Assembly (NCBI GenBank): GCA_016788315.1
Contig: JAEUSG010000244.1
Span: forward strand, 1-42,148
Length of the DNA: 42,148 bases
From: Fibrobacterota bacterium
GTDB taxonomy: Bacteria; Fibrobacterota; OXYB2-FULL-49-7; JAEUSG01
Direction of reading: 5' to 3'
The notes beneath the pieces were generated by a model. The model was not told the DNA's origin. It ran no database searches and saw only the letters and a list, made by a program, of their open reading frames with translations. A program made the position numbers and the translations under genes. Positions 26,503-33,553 of this stretch are shown piece by piece (positions within the stretch are counted from its first letter, which is position 1; every line of letters begins with the position of its first letter).

Positions 26503-26561
26503 TTTAAAATCACGGTAAAATGGCTATATATATTCATTAATTATGTGCAAAAAGCGAGTAT

Positions 26562-26577
26562 TGCTCATTTTGGAGCA
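26562..26577. promoter_or_regulatory. Shared candidate enhancer between two divergent sigma-54 promoters
   Basis: TGCTC (26562-26566) and GAGCA (26573-26577) form an inverted repeat with 6 nt between. It lies roughly midway between two divergent sigma-54-type promoters, about 92 nt from one inferred start and about 75 nt from the other, so one bound activator could serve both. Confidence 0.35.
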
Positions 26578-26619
26578 TTAATTAGTATCTGTTTTGCCTT
26601 TTTTTCATTAAATTCTAAA

Positions 26620-26633
26620 GGCATGCCTTTTGC
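26620..26633 (+). promoter_or_regulatory. Sigma-54-type promoter for the kelch/Ig protein gene
   Basis: AGGCATGCCTTTTGCAT, with GG at 26620-26621 and GC at 26632-26633, 10 nt apart. It is close to the RpoN consensus (GGCA-G...TTGCA). The inferred start is near 26645; the leader carries GGAGG ahead of the ATG at 26678. Confidence 0.65.
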
Positions 26634-26677
26634 ATATATAATATGGGTAAGTATCAATAACACATTATGGAGGTATA

Positions 26678-28978
26678 ATGAAAAATGCTATTCTTTTGTT
26701 CCTCATCGCTGCAATTGCGAGTGCATCTGTCTTGACAGATTCTGCAGCGGTTACAAAACCAGGAGAATGGAAGGAGTTGTCCATTCCATCATGGAATCGT
26801 GACATGGATTATTTAGATGTCAACGGAGCATTCGGTTCTACGGCTGCCACTGATTGGAGCGACAACCTGGTCTGGGTCCCATCAAAGAAGCAGATTATTT
26901 ACCTTGGTGCCGGCCATTTGCGCGCTCATAAATTCATCCGGTATCGTGAATCTGATAATACCTTCTATGGCGATCCCAACATACCAGCCTGCTTTAAAGT
27001 TGGCGGTTACGGATGTTTCACGCATGGTTACGATCACCAGAGTTTTGACCCGGTAGCTAATATTTATTATTACAAATCCGGCAACGGGCTTTACACTCTG
27101 GATTTGAATACGGAAACGTGGAGTTCAACCGGGGTCTCCATGCCCGGAAGCTGGGGTACTGGCACAGAATTTTTCGAGCATGTCCGTTATCTGGTTGCTT
27201 ATAATGGAGGCGGGATTTCTGTTCGACATGCGGACAGCACCGTCTGGCATACGATTTCGTCAACCATTGCCGCTGGTCCATATCATAACAAGGCAATTTA
27301 CAGCGTAAAACACAAAAAGGTCTATTTCGGAGGCGGCAACAACTCCGGCGCCTTTTACAGTATGGATACGCTCTTTAATATCACCCGCCTTGCCGATGTT
27401 CCTTACGGGTCAATCCATGTTGCATACAGCTGTTTAACAAGTGATCCGGTTACAGGAACGCCGCTGCTTCAGACAGACCTTTTGAATCCCGGTCATGGAT
27501 TTTACTCTTATGACACTTCCGCCAATGGCTGGTTTCCGGAAGCACCTCTTCCCTTTCCAGCAGGAACTGGGCGTTTGCTGGCAACACCTCTTCCAGAGCA
27601 TGGTGTCACGTTTTTCATGTCACCCAGCTATGGAGGGTTCAGGACCTTTCTTTACCGTTTCGCATCTGCATATGATACTCTGCCGCTATCCGGTATTGAG
27701 GTTCTGCCTGCATCACAGTCCATTGAACTTTATCTTTCAGCAGAGCTCAAAGTCGTTGCAAGTTACCCTGGAAATCTGAAAGACACAACTTTACGGGCTG
27801 TTTATACCTCAATGGACACTAACATCATCCGTGTTTCAACTACAGGAATCGTTACAGCCACCGGTATTGGTTCCTCCAAAGTAATTGTCCGCAAACTTAA
27901 CTTTAAGGATACTGTTGATATAACAGTTACTGCCAGCACTGCATTACTGGACTCCATTACTTTAAACTGGCAGAATTTCAAGTTCATGAAAGATGAAACA
28001 CTCTCCCTTCATGCTACAGGCTACTTTACAAAAGGGTCGCAGCACTTTACCCGCCTGCTTGATACAGTTGGCGTATGGACAACCGGCGACAACAGCATTG
28101 TTTCTGTTAATCGCGGAGTGTGCATAGGTAAGAGTAAAGGAGGACCTATTAATGTAACTGTTACTTTGAACAGCAAGAGCAGCTCCTGTTCCTTCACAGT
28201 AATGCCTAGACCACAGTTTATCAAGCGTATTAATTTCCAGGTCAGCGAAACTCCTTTCCGATATGGATGGGCAGCAGAGAATGGTCAGAACTATAGCGCC
28301 GGACGAGGCTTCGGCTGGCAGGGGGCAACAGGATTGACCTCCCGCGACGATCGATCAAGCACGAACTTCCTCTTAAAAAGTTTTGTGGTGCCTAATGCAC
28401 AGGCTAATTTCCGAATATCGGCTCCGGCAGGCTCTTACATAATACGTGTCGGAATGGGCGATCCTACCTATGGAAGCCTAACTTCGCCAAATTGGACAGT
28501 ATTGGGACAGGATACCCTGGTGAAACATGCCGGGGCATCGAACACCATACGCGATACACGCATATCAGTTGTCGGAGATAGTGGTTTACTATTGGGTGTG
28601 TTTGGTCCCATAAACTATCTCGTATTGATCTCTGATGAGGGAATTGAAATGAATGAGGTAGCGGACGACAGCGTAACCGGCGTTCCTCCTGTTGTGATTA
28701 CGGAAACAGACCTTGCAGAGGAGTCGAAGGAATATCTTCGCATGTCACCTAGTCCATTTAATCCGTCAACCTGTATTCGCTGGTCGGTATCATCAGGGAA
28801 CCAGGTATTGGCGTTAGCTCTTTTCGATGCTAATGGACGAAAGGTTGCACATTTTGAAAAATTATCATCTTCAGGTGAACTTACCTGGAACGCTTCTTCG
28901 CTTTCTTCTGGCGTTTATTTTGCCCGTCTCATAACCAAACGCGGAACACTGCAGCAGAAAGCGCTTCTATTGAGATAA
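26678..28978 (+). CDS. Secreted kelch-type protein with Ig-like, galactose-binding-like and sorting domains
   Basis: 766 residues with a signal peptide (about 1-20). The N-terminal half is a kelch-like propeller related to the 425-residue neighbour ('VWVPSKKQIIYLGAGH', 'LYTLDLNTETWSSTG', 'VKHKKVYFGGGNNSGAFYSM'). The C-terminal half is the cassette also seen in two esterases here: Big_2-like Ig domains including 'GYFTKGSQHF', a beta-sandwich ('IKRINFQ', 'SRDDRSSTNFLLKSF', 'APAGSYIIRVGMGD') and a sorting domain (SPFNPSTCI, ending LLLR). GGAGG lies 6 nt before the ATG. It probably binds or oxidises a pectin-type glycan; the reaction is unknown. It ends 6 nt from the convergent next gene. Confidence 0.8.
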   Translation: MKNAILLFLIAAIASASVLTDSAAVTKPGEWKELSIPSWNRDMDYLDVNGAFGSTAATDWSDNLVWVPSKKQIIYLGAGHLRAHKFIRYRESDNTFYGDPNIPACFKVGGYGCFTHGYDHQSFDPVANIYYYKSGNGLYTLDLNTETWSSTGVSMPGSWGTGTEFFEHVRYLVAYNGGGISVRHADSTVWHTISSTIAAGPYHNKAIYSVKHKKVYFGGGNNSGAFYSMDTLFNITRLADVPYGSIHVAYSCLTSDPVTGTPLLQTDLLNPGHGFYSYDTSANGWFPEAPLPFPAGTGRLLATPLPEHGVTFFMSPSYGGFRTFLYRFASAYDTLPLSGIEVLPASQSIELYLSAELKVVASYPGNLKDTTLRAVYTSMDTNIIRVSTTGIVTATGIGSSKVIVRKLNFKDTVDITVTASTALLDSITLNWQNFKFMKDETLSLHATGYFTKGSQHFTRLLDTVGVWTTGDNSIVSVNRGVCIGKSKGGPINVTVTLNSKSSSCSFTVMPRPQFIKRINFQVSETPFRYGWAAENGQNYSAGRGFGWQGATGLTSRDDRSSTNFLLKSFVVPNAQANFRISAPAGSYIIRVGMGDPTYGSLTSPNWTVLGQDTLVKHAGASNTIRDTRISVVGDSGLLLGVFGPINYLVLISDEGIEMNEVADDSVTGVPPVVITETDLAEESKEYLRMSPSPFNPSTCIRWSVSSGNQVLALALFDANGRKVAHFEKLSSSGELTWNASSLSSGVYFARLITKRGTLQQKALLLR

Positions 28979-28984
28979 GAGGTT

Positions 28985-29566
28985 TTATTTCGTAGCACCT
29001 GTTGTTCCATCCGGTTTATTATACACAGGTGCTGTTGGAACACTTTGCGAACCGGAGTAAAGTGCTCTGATTTTTTCAATTATATATCCCATTACAAGAG
29101 GTTTCTTTTCTGCAACAGAGGCTGAAGAAATAGCATCAACTCCTGAAGGAATTTTTTCCGGAGGACAGCATGTAACAGGGTCTCCGGAAGTGGTATAAAG
29201 GATAAAACCTTTGTAGCCGCTGTTAGCTTTCAGAAATTTTTTGGCTCTATTTTCAATGTCCCAGGCCATACAGGTATTGAAAATCACAATTGCATTCCAA
29301 TCTGAAACTTTCTCTTTTTTCAGCTTCTTAATTGATGTTATTCTGACAAAAACAGAATCTTTGGAAAGAGAGTCTGCCAGTGCTATGGCCAAGGAATCAC
29401 GAAAACTGCTAGTAGTTCCAGCTATTAAAACCTTTTTCTGGTATTCAGAAGATCCGAATGTTGTATCTGAAAAGTTTTTCTTAGGCCAGAAGGTTGAAAC
29501 GAAAGCTGCATTTACTGAATTACATAAAATCAGAACAGCCAGTAACGGAAATATAATTCTGCTCAT
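28985..29566 (-). CDS. Secreted protein with flavodoxin-like fold, unknown function
   Basis: 193 residues from the ATG at 29566, which has AAGGAG 6 nt upstream and opens a signal peptide (MSRIIFPLLAVLILCNSVNAA); 13 further upstream codons are possible but would spoil it. The body has an alternating alpha/beta pattern: 'KKVLIAGTTSSFRDSLAIAL', 'DWNAIVIFNTCMAWDIEN' and 'YKGFILYTTSGDPVTC'. This resembles flavodoxin-like or glutamine-amidotransferase-like Rossmannoid folds, but no cofactor motif can be assigned. Two adjacent Cys residues occur in 'TCCPPEK'. The protein is probably periplasmic. Confidence 0.6.
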   Translation of the reverse strand: MSRIIFPLLAVLILCNSVNAAFVSTFWPKKNFSDTTFGSSEYQKKVLIAGTTSSFRDSLAIALADSLSKDSVFVRITSIKKLKKEKVSDWNAIVIFNTCMAWDIENRAKKFLKANSGYKGFILYTTSGDPVTCCPPEKIPSGVDAISSASVAEKKPLVMGYIIEKIRALYSGSQSVPTAPVYNKPDGTTGATK

Positions 29567-29708
29567 CTTTTCTCCTTCAAATTTCATAGCCATAAAATAT
29601 TGCATGACCCAATCTGTAGAATATACAAAACCGGATCATGAACCAATAGATTCTGCGGTACTACTTTTTAAAAGAATATTGAGATTATAAACACTTCTCT
29701 TGTTTAGC

Positions 29709-30683
29709 TCAAAAAAGCTTTATACCAACATGATAATCTAACCAGAACGCTGTTCCTGGTGATTCAACATTCGGTAAAACACTCGATATTAATTTTAAGT
29801 ATTCTCGATTAGTTTTACCACCATTGTATCCAAATATCTCTGCGTCTGGCTTGTGGTTAACTACAACAATCGATTTATTAAAAGATAAGCCCAATTCCAG
29901 ACCAAGATATTTTGCAATTTGCCAATTGAAATTTGTTCTTGTTTTAAAAAGTAGTGTAAAAAACTGATCTGTTGGTGTAATATGAACGGCAAAAGTATCT
30001 ATTGGTTCTCCATCAATTTTGGTTCTAATATTGTATGAAGTGTCAACAATCTCTGCTCTAATTCTATAATAACCACATCCAAATAAGAGATCTTGTGACA
30101 AAGAAATTTTTTCATTTATTCTTATACTTTTACCAGGCCCCATTAAATATGAGAAGCCTGGACCCTCTGGAGATGATGGTGCAGAAGCTATGTTCCACAA
30201 GTAATACACGCTTTTTACACCCTTCCTAAGTGAAAGATTGATATTTGATGTTCTAGCTTCGTACCACAAATCAACATTTGTATTCCCATTTCTAAAACTG
30301 TTTATCAAACCAATTGGAATAATGTTTTCACCTACAACATTCACTAAACCAACTGATAAGCCGCCACCATTTTTGGCGATGTTCAATAATCCAACCTGAG
30401 CGCCATACATTGATCCGGAAGCAATATTTAACAAACCGCTCTGCAAACCTATCATTTCAGATGTCGTTCTTTGTATCAAGCCCAAACCAAGTCCATGCAG
30501 CTTATTTGAACGGGAATATAGAACACTGTAATTAAAGAAATTTTTTGCAGAATCAGAATTTTTACCATTCACACTTAACGAAGGTATTAAGGAAACGTTA
30601 ATGGGTAAGGTAACATCTTCTGCGAAACTTAGAGCTGTAAGCAACAGAGTAATCAAAATTGGTTTTGAGAAACGATTCAACAT
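29709..30683 (-). CDS. Surface-repeat beta-barrel protein (LA_2272-like repeats)
   Basis: 324 residues with a signal peptide (about 1-21). Residues about 60-135 hold short repeats of the form GL-(Q/S)-GLLNIA: 'IGLQSGLLNIASGSMYGAQ', 'VGLLNIAKNGGGLS' and 'VGLVNVVGENIIPIGLINS'. This is the pattern of the LA_2272 family surface repeats found in outer-membrane proteins. The remainder is strand-rich and ends 'FWLDYHVGIKLF', a terminal aromatic typical of outer-membrane barrels. The start is supported by AAAGGA before the ATG. It follows tyrS by 59 nt on the same strand and may be partly co-transcribed. Function unknown. Confidence 0.7.
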   Translation of the reverse strand: MLNRFSKPILITLLLTALSFAEDVTLPINVSLIPSLSVNGKNSDSAKNFFNYSVLYSRSNKLHGLGLGLIQRTTSEMIGLQSGLLNIASGSMYGAQVGLLNIAKNGGGLSVGLVNVVGENIIPIGLINSFRNGNTNVDLWYEARTSNINLSLRKGVKSVYYLWNIASAPSSPEGPGFSYLMGPGKSIRINEKISLSQDLLFGCGYYRIRAEIVDTSYNIRTKIDGEPIDTFAVHITPTDQFFTLLFKTRTNFNWQIAKYLGLELGLSFNKSIVVVNHKPDAEIFGYNGGKTNREYLKLISSVLPNVESPGTAFWLDYHVGIKLF

Positions 30684-30742
30684 ACTTGGCTTTTCCTTTG
30701 TAAAATTGGTTAAAGTTTAACTTTTGAGCCATTTAGACCGTT

Positions 30743-31957
30743 TCAATTGGACTTTTTATCCAAAATATTTAGTCTTACCCAAGTTCTCTTGCCAATTTTC
30801 ATGATATCATTAGTTTTAATGACTATCTGCTGATCAAAACTTTTCATTTTTACACCATCAACGCTCATTCCGCCTTGAGAAATCAAACTCCTGATGTAAC
30901 TATTGGACTTTTCACCGTTAAACCACTGTTTTAAAAGATCAAAGGCTGTAATTGAAGAAACCATGCATTCCATCTCTGGAATTGCTTCTGGTATCTGCTT
31001 ATCGGAGAAGGTCTGCTCAAACCAGAGCCTCTCCTCTTCAGCTGCAGATTCACCGTGGTAACGTTCTACAATATGCCATGCCAACCGTTTTTTCACTTCC
31101 ATAGGATTGCTGCTTAATTGTGAAGCCATCAACTCTATTTCCGATAAAGAGACCTTTGTGTAAACCTTGAAATATTCAATAATCAGGTTATCCGGCATCC
31201 GCATAACTCTACCGAATTTGTCCTTTGGAGAATGATCCAGGGCGATATAATTCCCCAGACTCTTACTCTGCTTCTCCTTTCCGTCAATTCCGGGAGTAAT
31301 TATTGTAGTAAGGATCACCTGCGCCGTCTGCCTGAATTTCTCCTGATAGAAACGTCCCAGCATTTCATTAAAAAGCTGATCTGTTCCTATGATGGTAAGA
31401 TCAGACTCAAGTGCCACTGAATCATATCCCTGGAGTATAGGATAGATCGCTTCGTGCATGTAGATATCATCTCCGGCAGCTATACGGCGTTGAAACATAT
31501 CACGCGATAAAAGTCTGTTATGTGTTACCATCGACAGTAGACTCAATAAATCTCTTGATGTTAATTTATCCAGCCACTCAGAATTACGTCTGATTTCCAG
31601 AACTTCAGGTTCAAAACGGAGAACCATCTTTACCTGATTTATAAATAGCTCAGTGTTAGCGGCTATTTCGTCTTGTGATATGATAGGACGCATTTTGTTT
31701 TTTCCTGTCGGATCGCCTATACTGGTAGTGTAATCACCAATAAGAAAGATGACTTTATGGCCTAGATCCTGCAGAGCGCGCATCATCCATAGATTTACTG
31801 CGTGGCCAATATGCAGCTGAGGTGCTGTAACATCAACACCATACTTTATTCGCAATTTACGGCCGGAATTCAACAACCCTTTAAGTTCATCTAACGAAAA
31901 GATTTTGTCGGTTGTTCTGGCAAAATCATTCAATAACTGATCGATACCTGTGGACAT
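30743..31957 (-). CDS. tyrS: Tyrosyl-tRNA synthetase
   Basis: 404 residues, cytoplasmic; charges tRNA-Tyr with tyrosine. The class I signatures are present: 'LHIGHAVN' (HIGH) and 'KQSKSLGNYI' (a KMSKS variant). Between them is the active-site stretch 'GYDSVALESDLTIIGTDQLFN'. The last 60 residues are an S4 RNA-binding domain ('YIRSLISQGGMSVDGVKM'). Length and arrangement fit the approximately 400-residue bacterial TyrRS type (TyrZ-like). The start is set by AGGAGAGG before the ATG. The gene has an untranslated leader of about 125 nt with a Tyr-rich leader ORF and a hairpin followed by a U-tract, suggesting attenuation by tyrosyl-tRNA supply. Confidence 0.95.
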   Translation of the reverse strand: MSTGIDQLLNDFARTTDKIFSLDELKGLLNSGRKLRIKYGVDVTAPQLHIGHAVNLWMMRALQDLGHKVIFLIGDYTTSIGDPTGKNKMRPIISQDEIAANTELFINQVKMVLRFEPEVLEIRRNSEWLDKLTSRDLLSLLSMVTHNRLLSRDMFQRRIAAGDDIYMHEAIYPILQGYDSVALESDLTIIGTDQLFNEMLGRFYQEKFRQTAQVILTTIITPGIDGKEKQSKSLGNYIALDHSPKDKFGRVMRMPDNLIIEYFKVYTKVSLSEIELMASQLSSNPMEVKKRLAWHIVERYHGESAAEEERLWFEQTFSDKQIPEAIPEMECMVSSITAFDLLKQWFNGEKSNSYIRSLISQGGMSVDGVKMKSFDQQIVIKTNDIMKIGKRTWVRLNILDKKSN

Positions 31958-32007
31958 ACGTACACCTCTCCTGTTTGGTATGGGTAGAAACGCAAAATTA
32001 ATGGGGG

Positions 32008-32036
32008 AAAAAGATATTTACCGCTGGGTGCGGTAA
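32008..32036 (-). terminator. Attenuator-like hairpin in the tyrS leader
   Basis: On the transcript, UUACCGC (32036-32030) pairs perfectly with GCGGUAA (32024-32018) over a 5-nt loop, followed after 5 nt by five U residues (32012-32008). An alternative pairing of CCGCU (from about 32044-32040) with AGCGG (about 32026-32022) would use the same 3' arm and exclude the terminator. The third Tyr codon of the leader ORF lies in the 5' arm, so a stalled ribosome would block this hairpin. Confidence 0.55.
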
Positions 32037-32083
32037 TAGTAGCGGACAGAATAAATAAGATTTGCGAGGACTGAACTATTCAT
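32018..32083 (-). CDS. Tyr-rich leader peptide of tyrS (21 codons)
   Basis: From an ATG at 32083 the minus strand reads 21 codons and a TAA (32020-32018). It starts MNSSVLANLIYSV, then Arg, three consecutive Tyr codons (TAC TAT TAC) at positions 15-17, and finally RTQR. The stop codon lies in the 3' arm of the attenuator-like hairpin and the third Tyr codon in its 5' arm. The ATG begins 7 nt after the -10 hexamer, so the peptide would be read from a leaderless or nearly leaderless mRNA. Peptide and hairpin together are the classic layout of amino-acid attenuation, applied here to tyrosine and tyrS. Expression is not proven. Confidence 0.55.
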   Translation of the reverse strand: MNSSVLANLIYSVRYYYRTQR

Positions 32084-32089
32084 GACAAT

Positions 32090-32118
32090 AGTATAATCAA
32101 TATTTCTTAACTTTTCAA
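32090..32118 (-). promoter_or_regulatory. Sigma-70-type promoter of the tyrS leader
   Basis: On the minus strand TTGAAA (32118-32113) and TATACT (32095-32090) are separated by exactly 17 nt. The expected start is at or next to the A of the leader-peptide ATG at 32083. Confidence 0.6.
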
Positions 32119-32188
32119 TTTTTATCTGCTAATCTTCAATTAAATTAGAAAAGGCCAGTTTGTATTTTACTTTATATAATTATTTACC

Positions 32189-32217
32189 TTGCCAATACTT
32201 ATACATTAATGTATAAT
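32189..32217 (+). promoter_or_regulatory. Promoter with overlapping palindromic operator for the AbiE-type pair
   Basis: TTGCCA (32189-32194) and TATAAT (32212-32217) are 17 nt apart, a near-consensus sigma-70-type promoter. The perfect 18-bp palindrome TTATACATTAATGTATAA (32199-32216) fills the spacer and most of the -10, a natural place for an autorepressor. AbiEi-type antitoxins are known to repress their own operon by binding inverted repeats at the promoter. The inferred start, near 32224, is only a few nt before the GTG at 32228. Confidence 0.6.
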
Positions 32218-32227
32218 TTCTGTCATT

Positions 32228-32833
32228 GTGAAATATGGTATAAATGATGCTCTCATTATTGAGAAATGGGCTCCCTCTATGAATGGGGTGTTCACTCTCT
32301 CTGATTTAAAAAACCTTCTTAACGAGAAAACATCTGTCATTTTCTATCGTCGCGTAAGACTTATGATAAAATCTGCTATTCTGCGACAATTTATACGCGG
32401 CATTTTTGTAACAAAGAATTACAGTAAAGAAATTCTAGCAATGAGAATTAACGAAAAATCTTATATAAGTCTTGGAAGTTCACTTTCGAAATCACTAGTC
32501 ATAGGTTCTATACCTGATAAGAAAATTTATACTATTAAAACTGGACGCAATCGTGTTTATAGTGATGGAATGTTTACTGTGGCTGCATTCGGTATCAGTT
32601 CGCATCTTTATTTCGGCTTTAAGACAGAAAACGAAATAAATATTGCCACCCCCGAAAAAGCATTTCTTGATACTTTATTTTTTTATACAAAAGGATATAA
32701 ATTTTCATTTGATATTTTCTCAGATATTGATACTACTACTCTTAATAGGAAACTCATTAATGAGTATTTAAAAAAATATAGGAATTCACGTTTTCAAACA
32801 TTCGTAAAGGGATATCTGCATGAACGAAGCTAA
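32228..32833 (+). CDS. AbiEi-type antitoxin/transcriptional regulator
   Basis: 201 residues from a GTG at 32228; an ATG at 32279 (residue 18) is the alternative. The N-terminal winged-HTH-like part is 'GVFTLSDLKNLLNEKTS' plus 'YRRVRLMIKSAIL'. The C-terminal part has the AbiEi pattern: 'ISLGSSLSKSLVIG', a strand-rich middle, and 'EINIATPEKAFLDTLFF'. Such proteins neutralise an AbiEii nucleotidyltransferase toxin and repress their operon. The palindrome over the promoter supports autoregulation. The reading frame overlaps the toxin gene by 14 nt. There is no Shine-Dalgarno sequence; the transcript is probably leaderless. Confidence 0.8.
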   Translation: MKYGINDALIIEKWAPSMNGVFTLSDLKNLLNEKTSVIFYRRVRLMIKSAILRQFIRGIFVTKNYSKEILAMRINEKSYISLGSSLSKSLVIGSIPDKKIYTIKTGRNRVYSDGMFTVAAFGISSHLYFGFKTENEINIATPEKAFLDTLFFYTKGYKFSFDIFSDIDTTTLNRKLINEYLKKYRNSRFQTFVKGYLHERS

Positions 32834-33545
32834 TGAAAAACTAATGGCCGAAATCATGTCGCTTTTCGCTGAAACCTTTCCTGCTCAAGCTGTTTTGAAA
32901 GGTGGAATGGAATTACGTTTATTTAATTGTCCAAGATACACTAATGATCTCGATTATGTTTTTGTTCCGTTCAAATCAAAAAAGAATGTTGAAAAAAGAA
33001 TAATTGATGCGTTGAATACCTTACCAGATGCAACAATTACACACAGTCTTAACTCAAAAGTTTTAAGATGTGTGGTTGTACGTATTAATACAAAAGTTAT
33101 GGTTGAGGTAACTGTTGATACTGAATGCCCAAGCCAGGAAATGAGTACACAGTCAATTTCAGCTAAAGCCGGTCTCCCCCAACGAATTATTCGCATAATG
33201 CGTCTTGATGTTGCATTATCCCATAAAGTTGCCGCCTTTATTGAACGGCGATTAATACGCGATCTGTATGATATCTATTTCTTTGTCCTTGTCATGAATG
33301 TATCGCCGGATAAGGAAACATTATTGTCCCGACTGAATAAACTTATGATACGCGAAGGTGTTAAAACCGTAAAGAAAAAGATGTCGGTAACTGAATCAAA
33401 AAAAATCCTAATCAATACAGCAACTGAGTTAACTAAAGAAAAAGTTTATAGAGAAATGAGTGATTATCTTGATAAACATGAATTATTAGGGCTGGAACAT
33501 AAGATAAAAATCGCTCTCAATAAGCTTTCTGACAATATTTTATAA
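32820..33545 (+). CDS. AbiEii-type nucleotidyltransferase toxin
   Basis: 241 residues, somewhat shorter than typical family members. Nucleotidyltransferase motifs: 'AVLKGGMELRLF' and 'YTNDLDYVF' (the DxD-type metal site), then 'VMVEVTVD', and a C-terminal 'SHKVAAFIERRLIRDLYDIYFF' matching the conserved K...RD-YD of the AbiEii/AbiGii family. Such enzymes pair with AbiEi as a type IV toxin-antitoxin or abortive-infection system; related enzymes are reported to add nucleotides to tRNA acceptor ends. The 14-nt overlap with the antitoxin gene indicates coupling. Anti-phage function here is inferred from the family. Confidence 0.8.
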   Translation: MNEANEKLMAEIMSLFAETFPAQAVLKGGMELRLFNCPRYTNDLDYVFVPFKSKKNVEKRIIDALNTLPDATITHSLNSKVLRCVVVRINTKVMVEVTVDTECPSQEMSTQSISAKAGLPQRIIRIMRLDVALSHKVAAFIERRLIRDLYDIYFFVLVMNVSPDKETLLSRLNKLMIREGVKTVKKKMSVTESKKILINTATELTKEKVYREMSDYLDKHELLGLEHKIKIALNKLSDNIL

Positions 33546-33553
33546 TCATCTAT

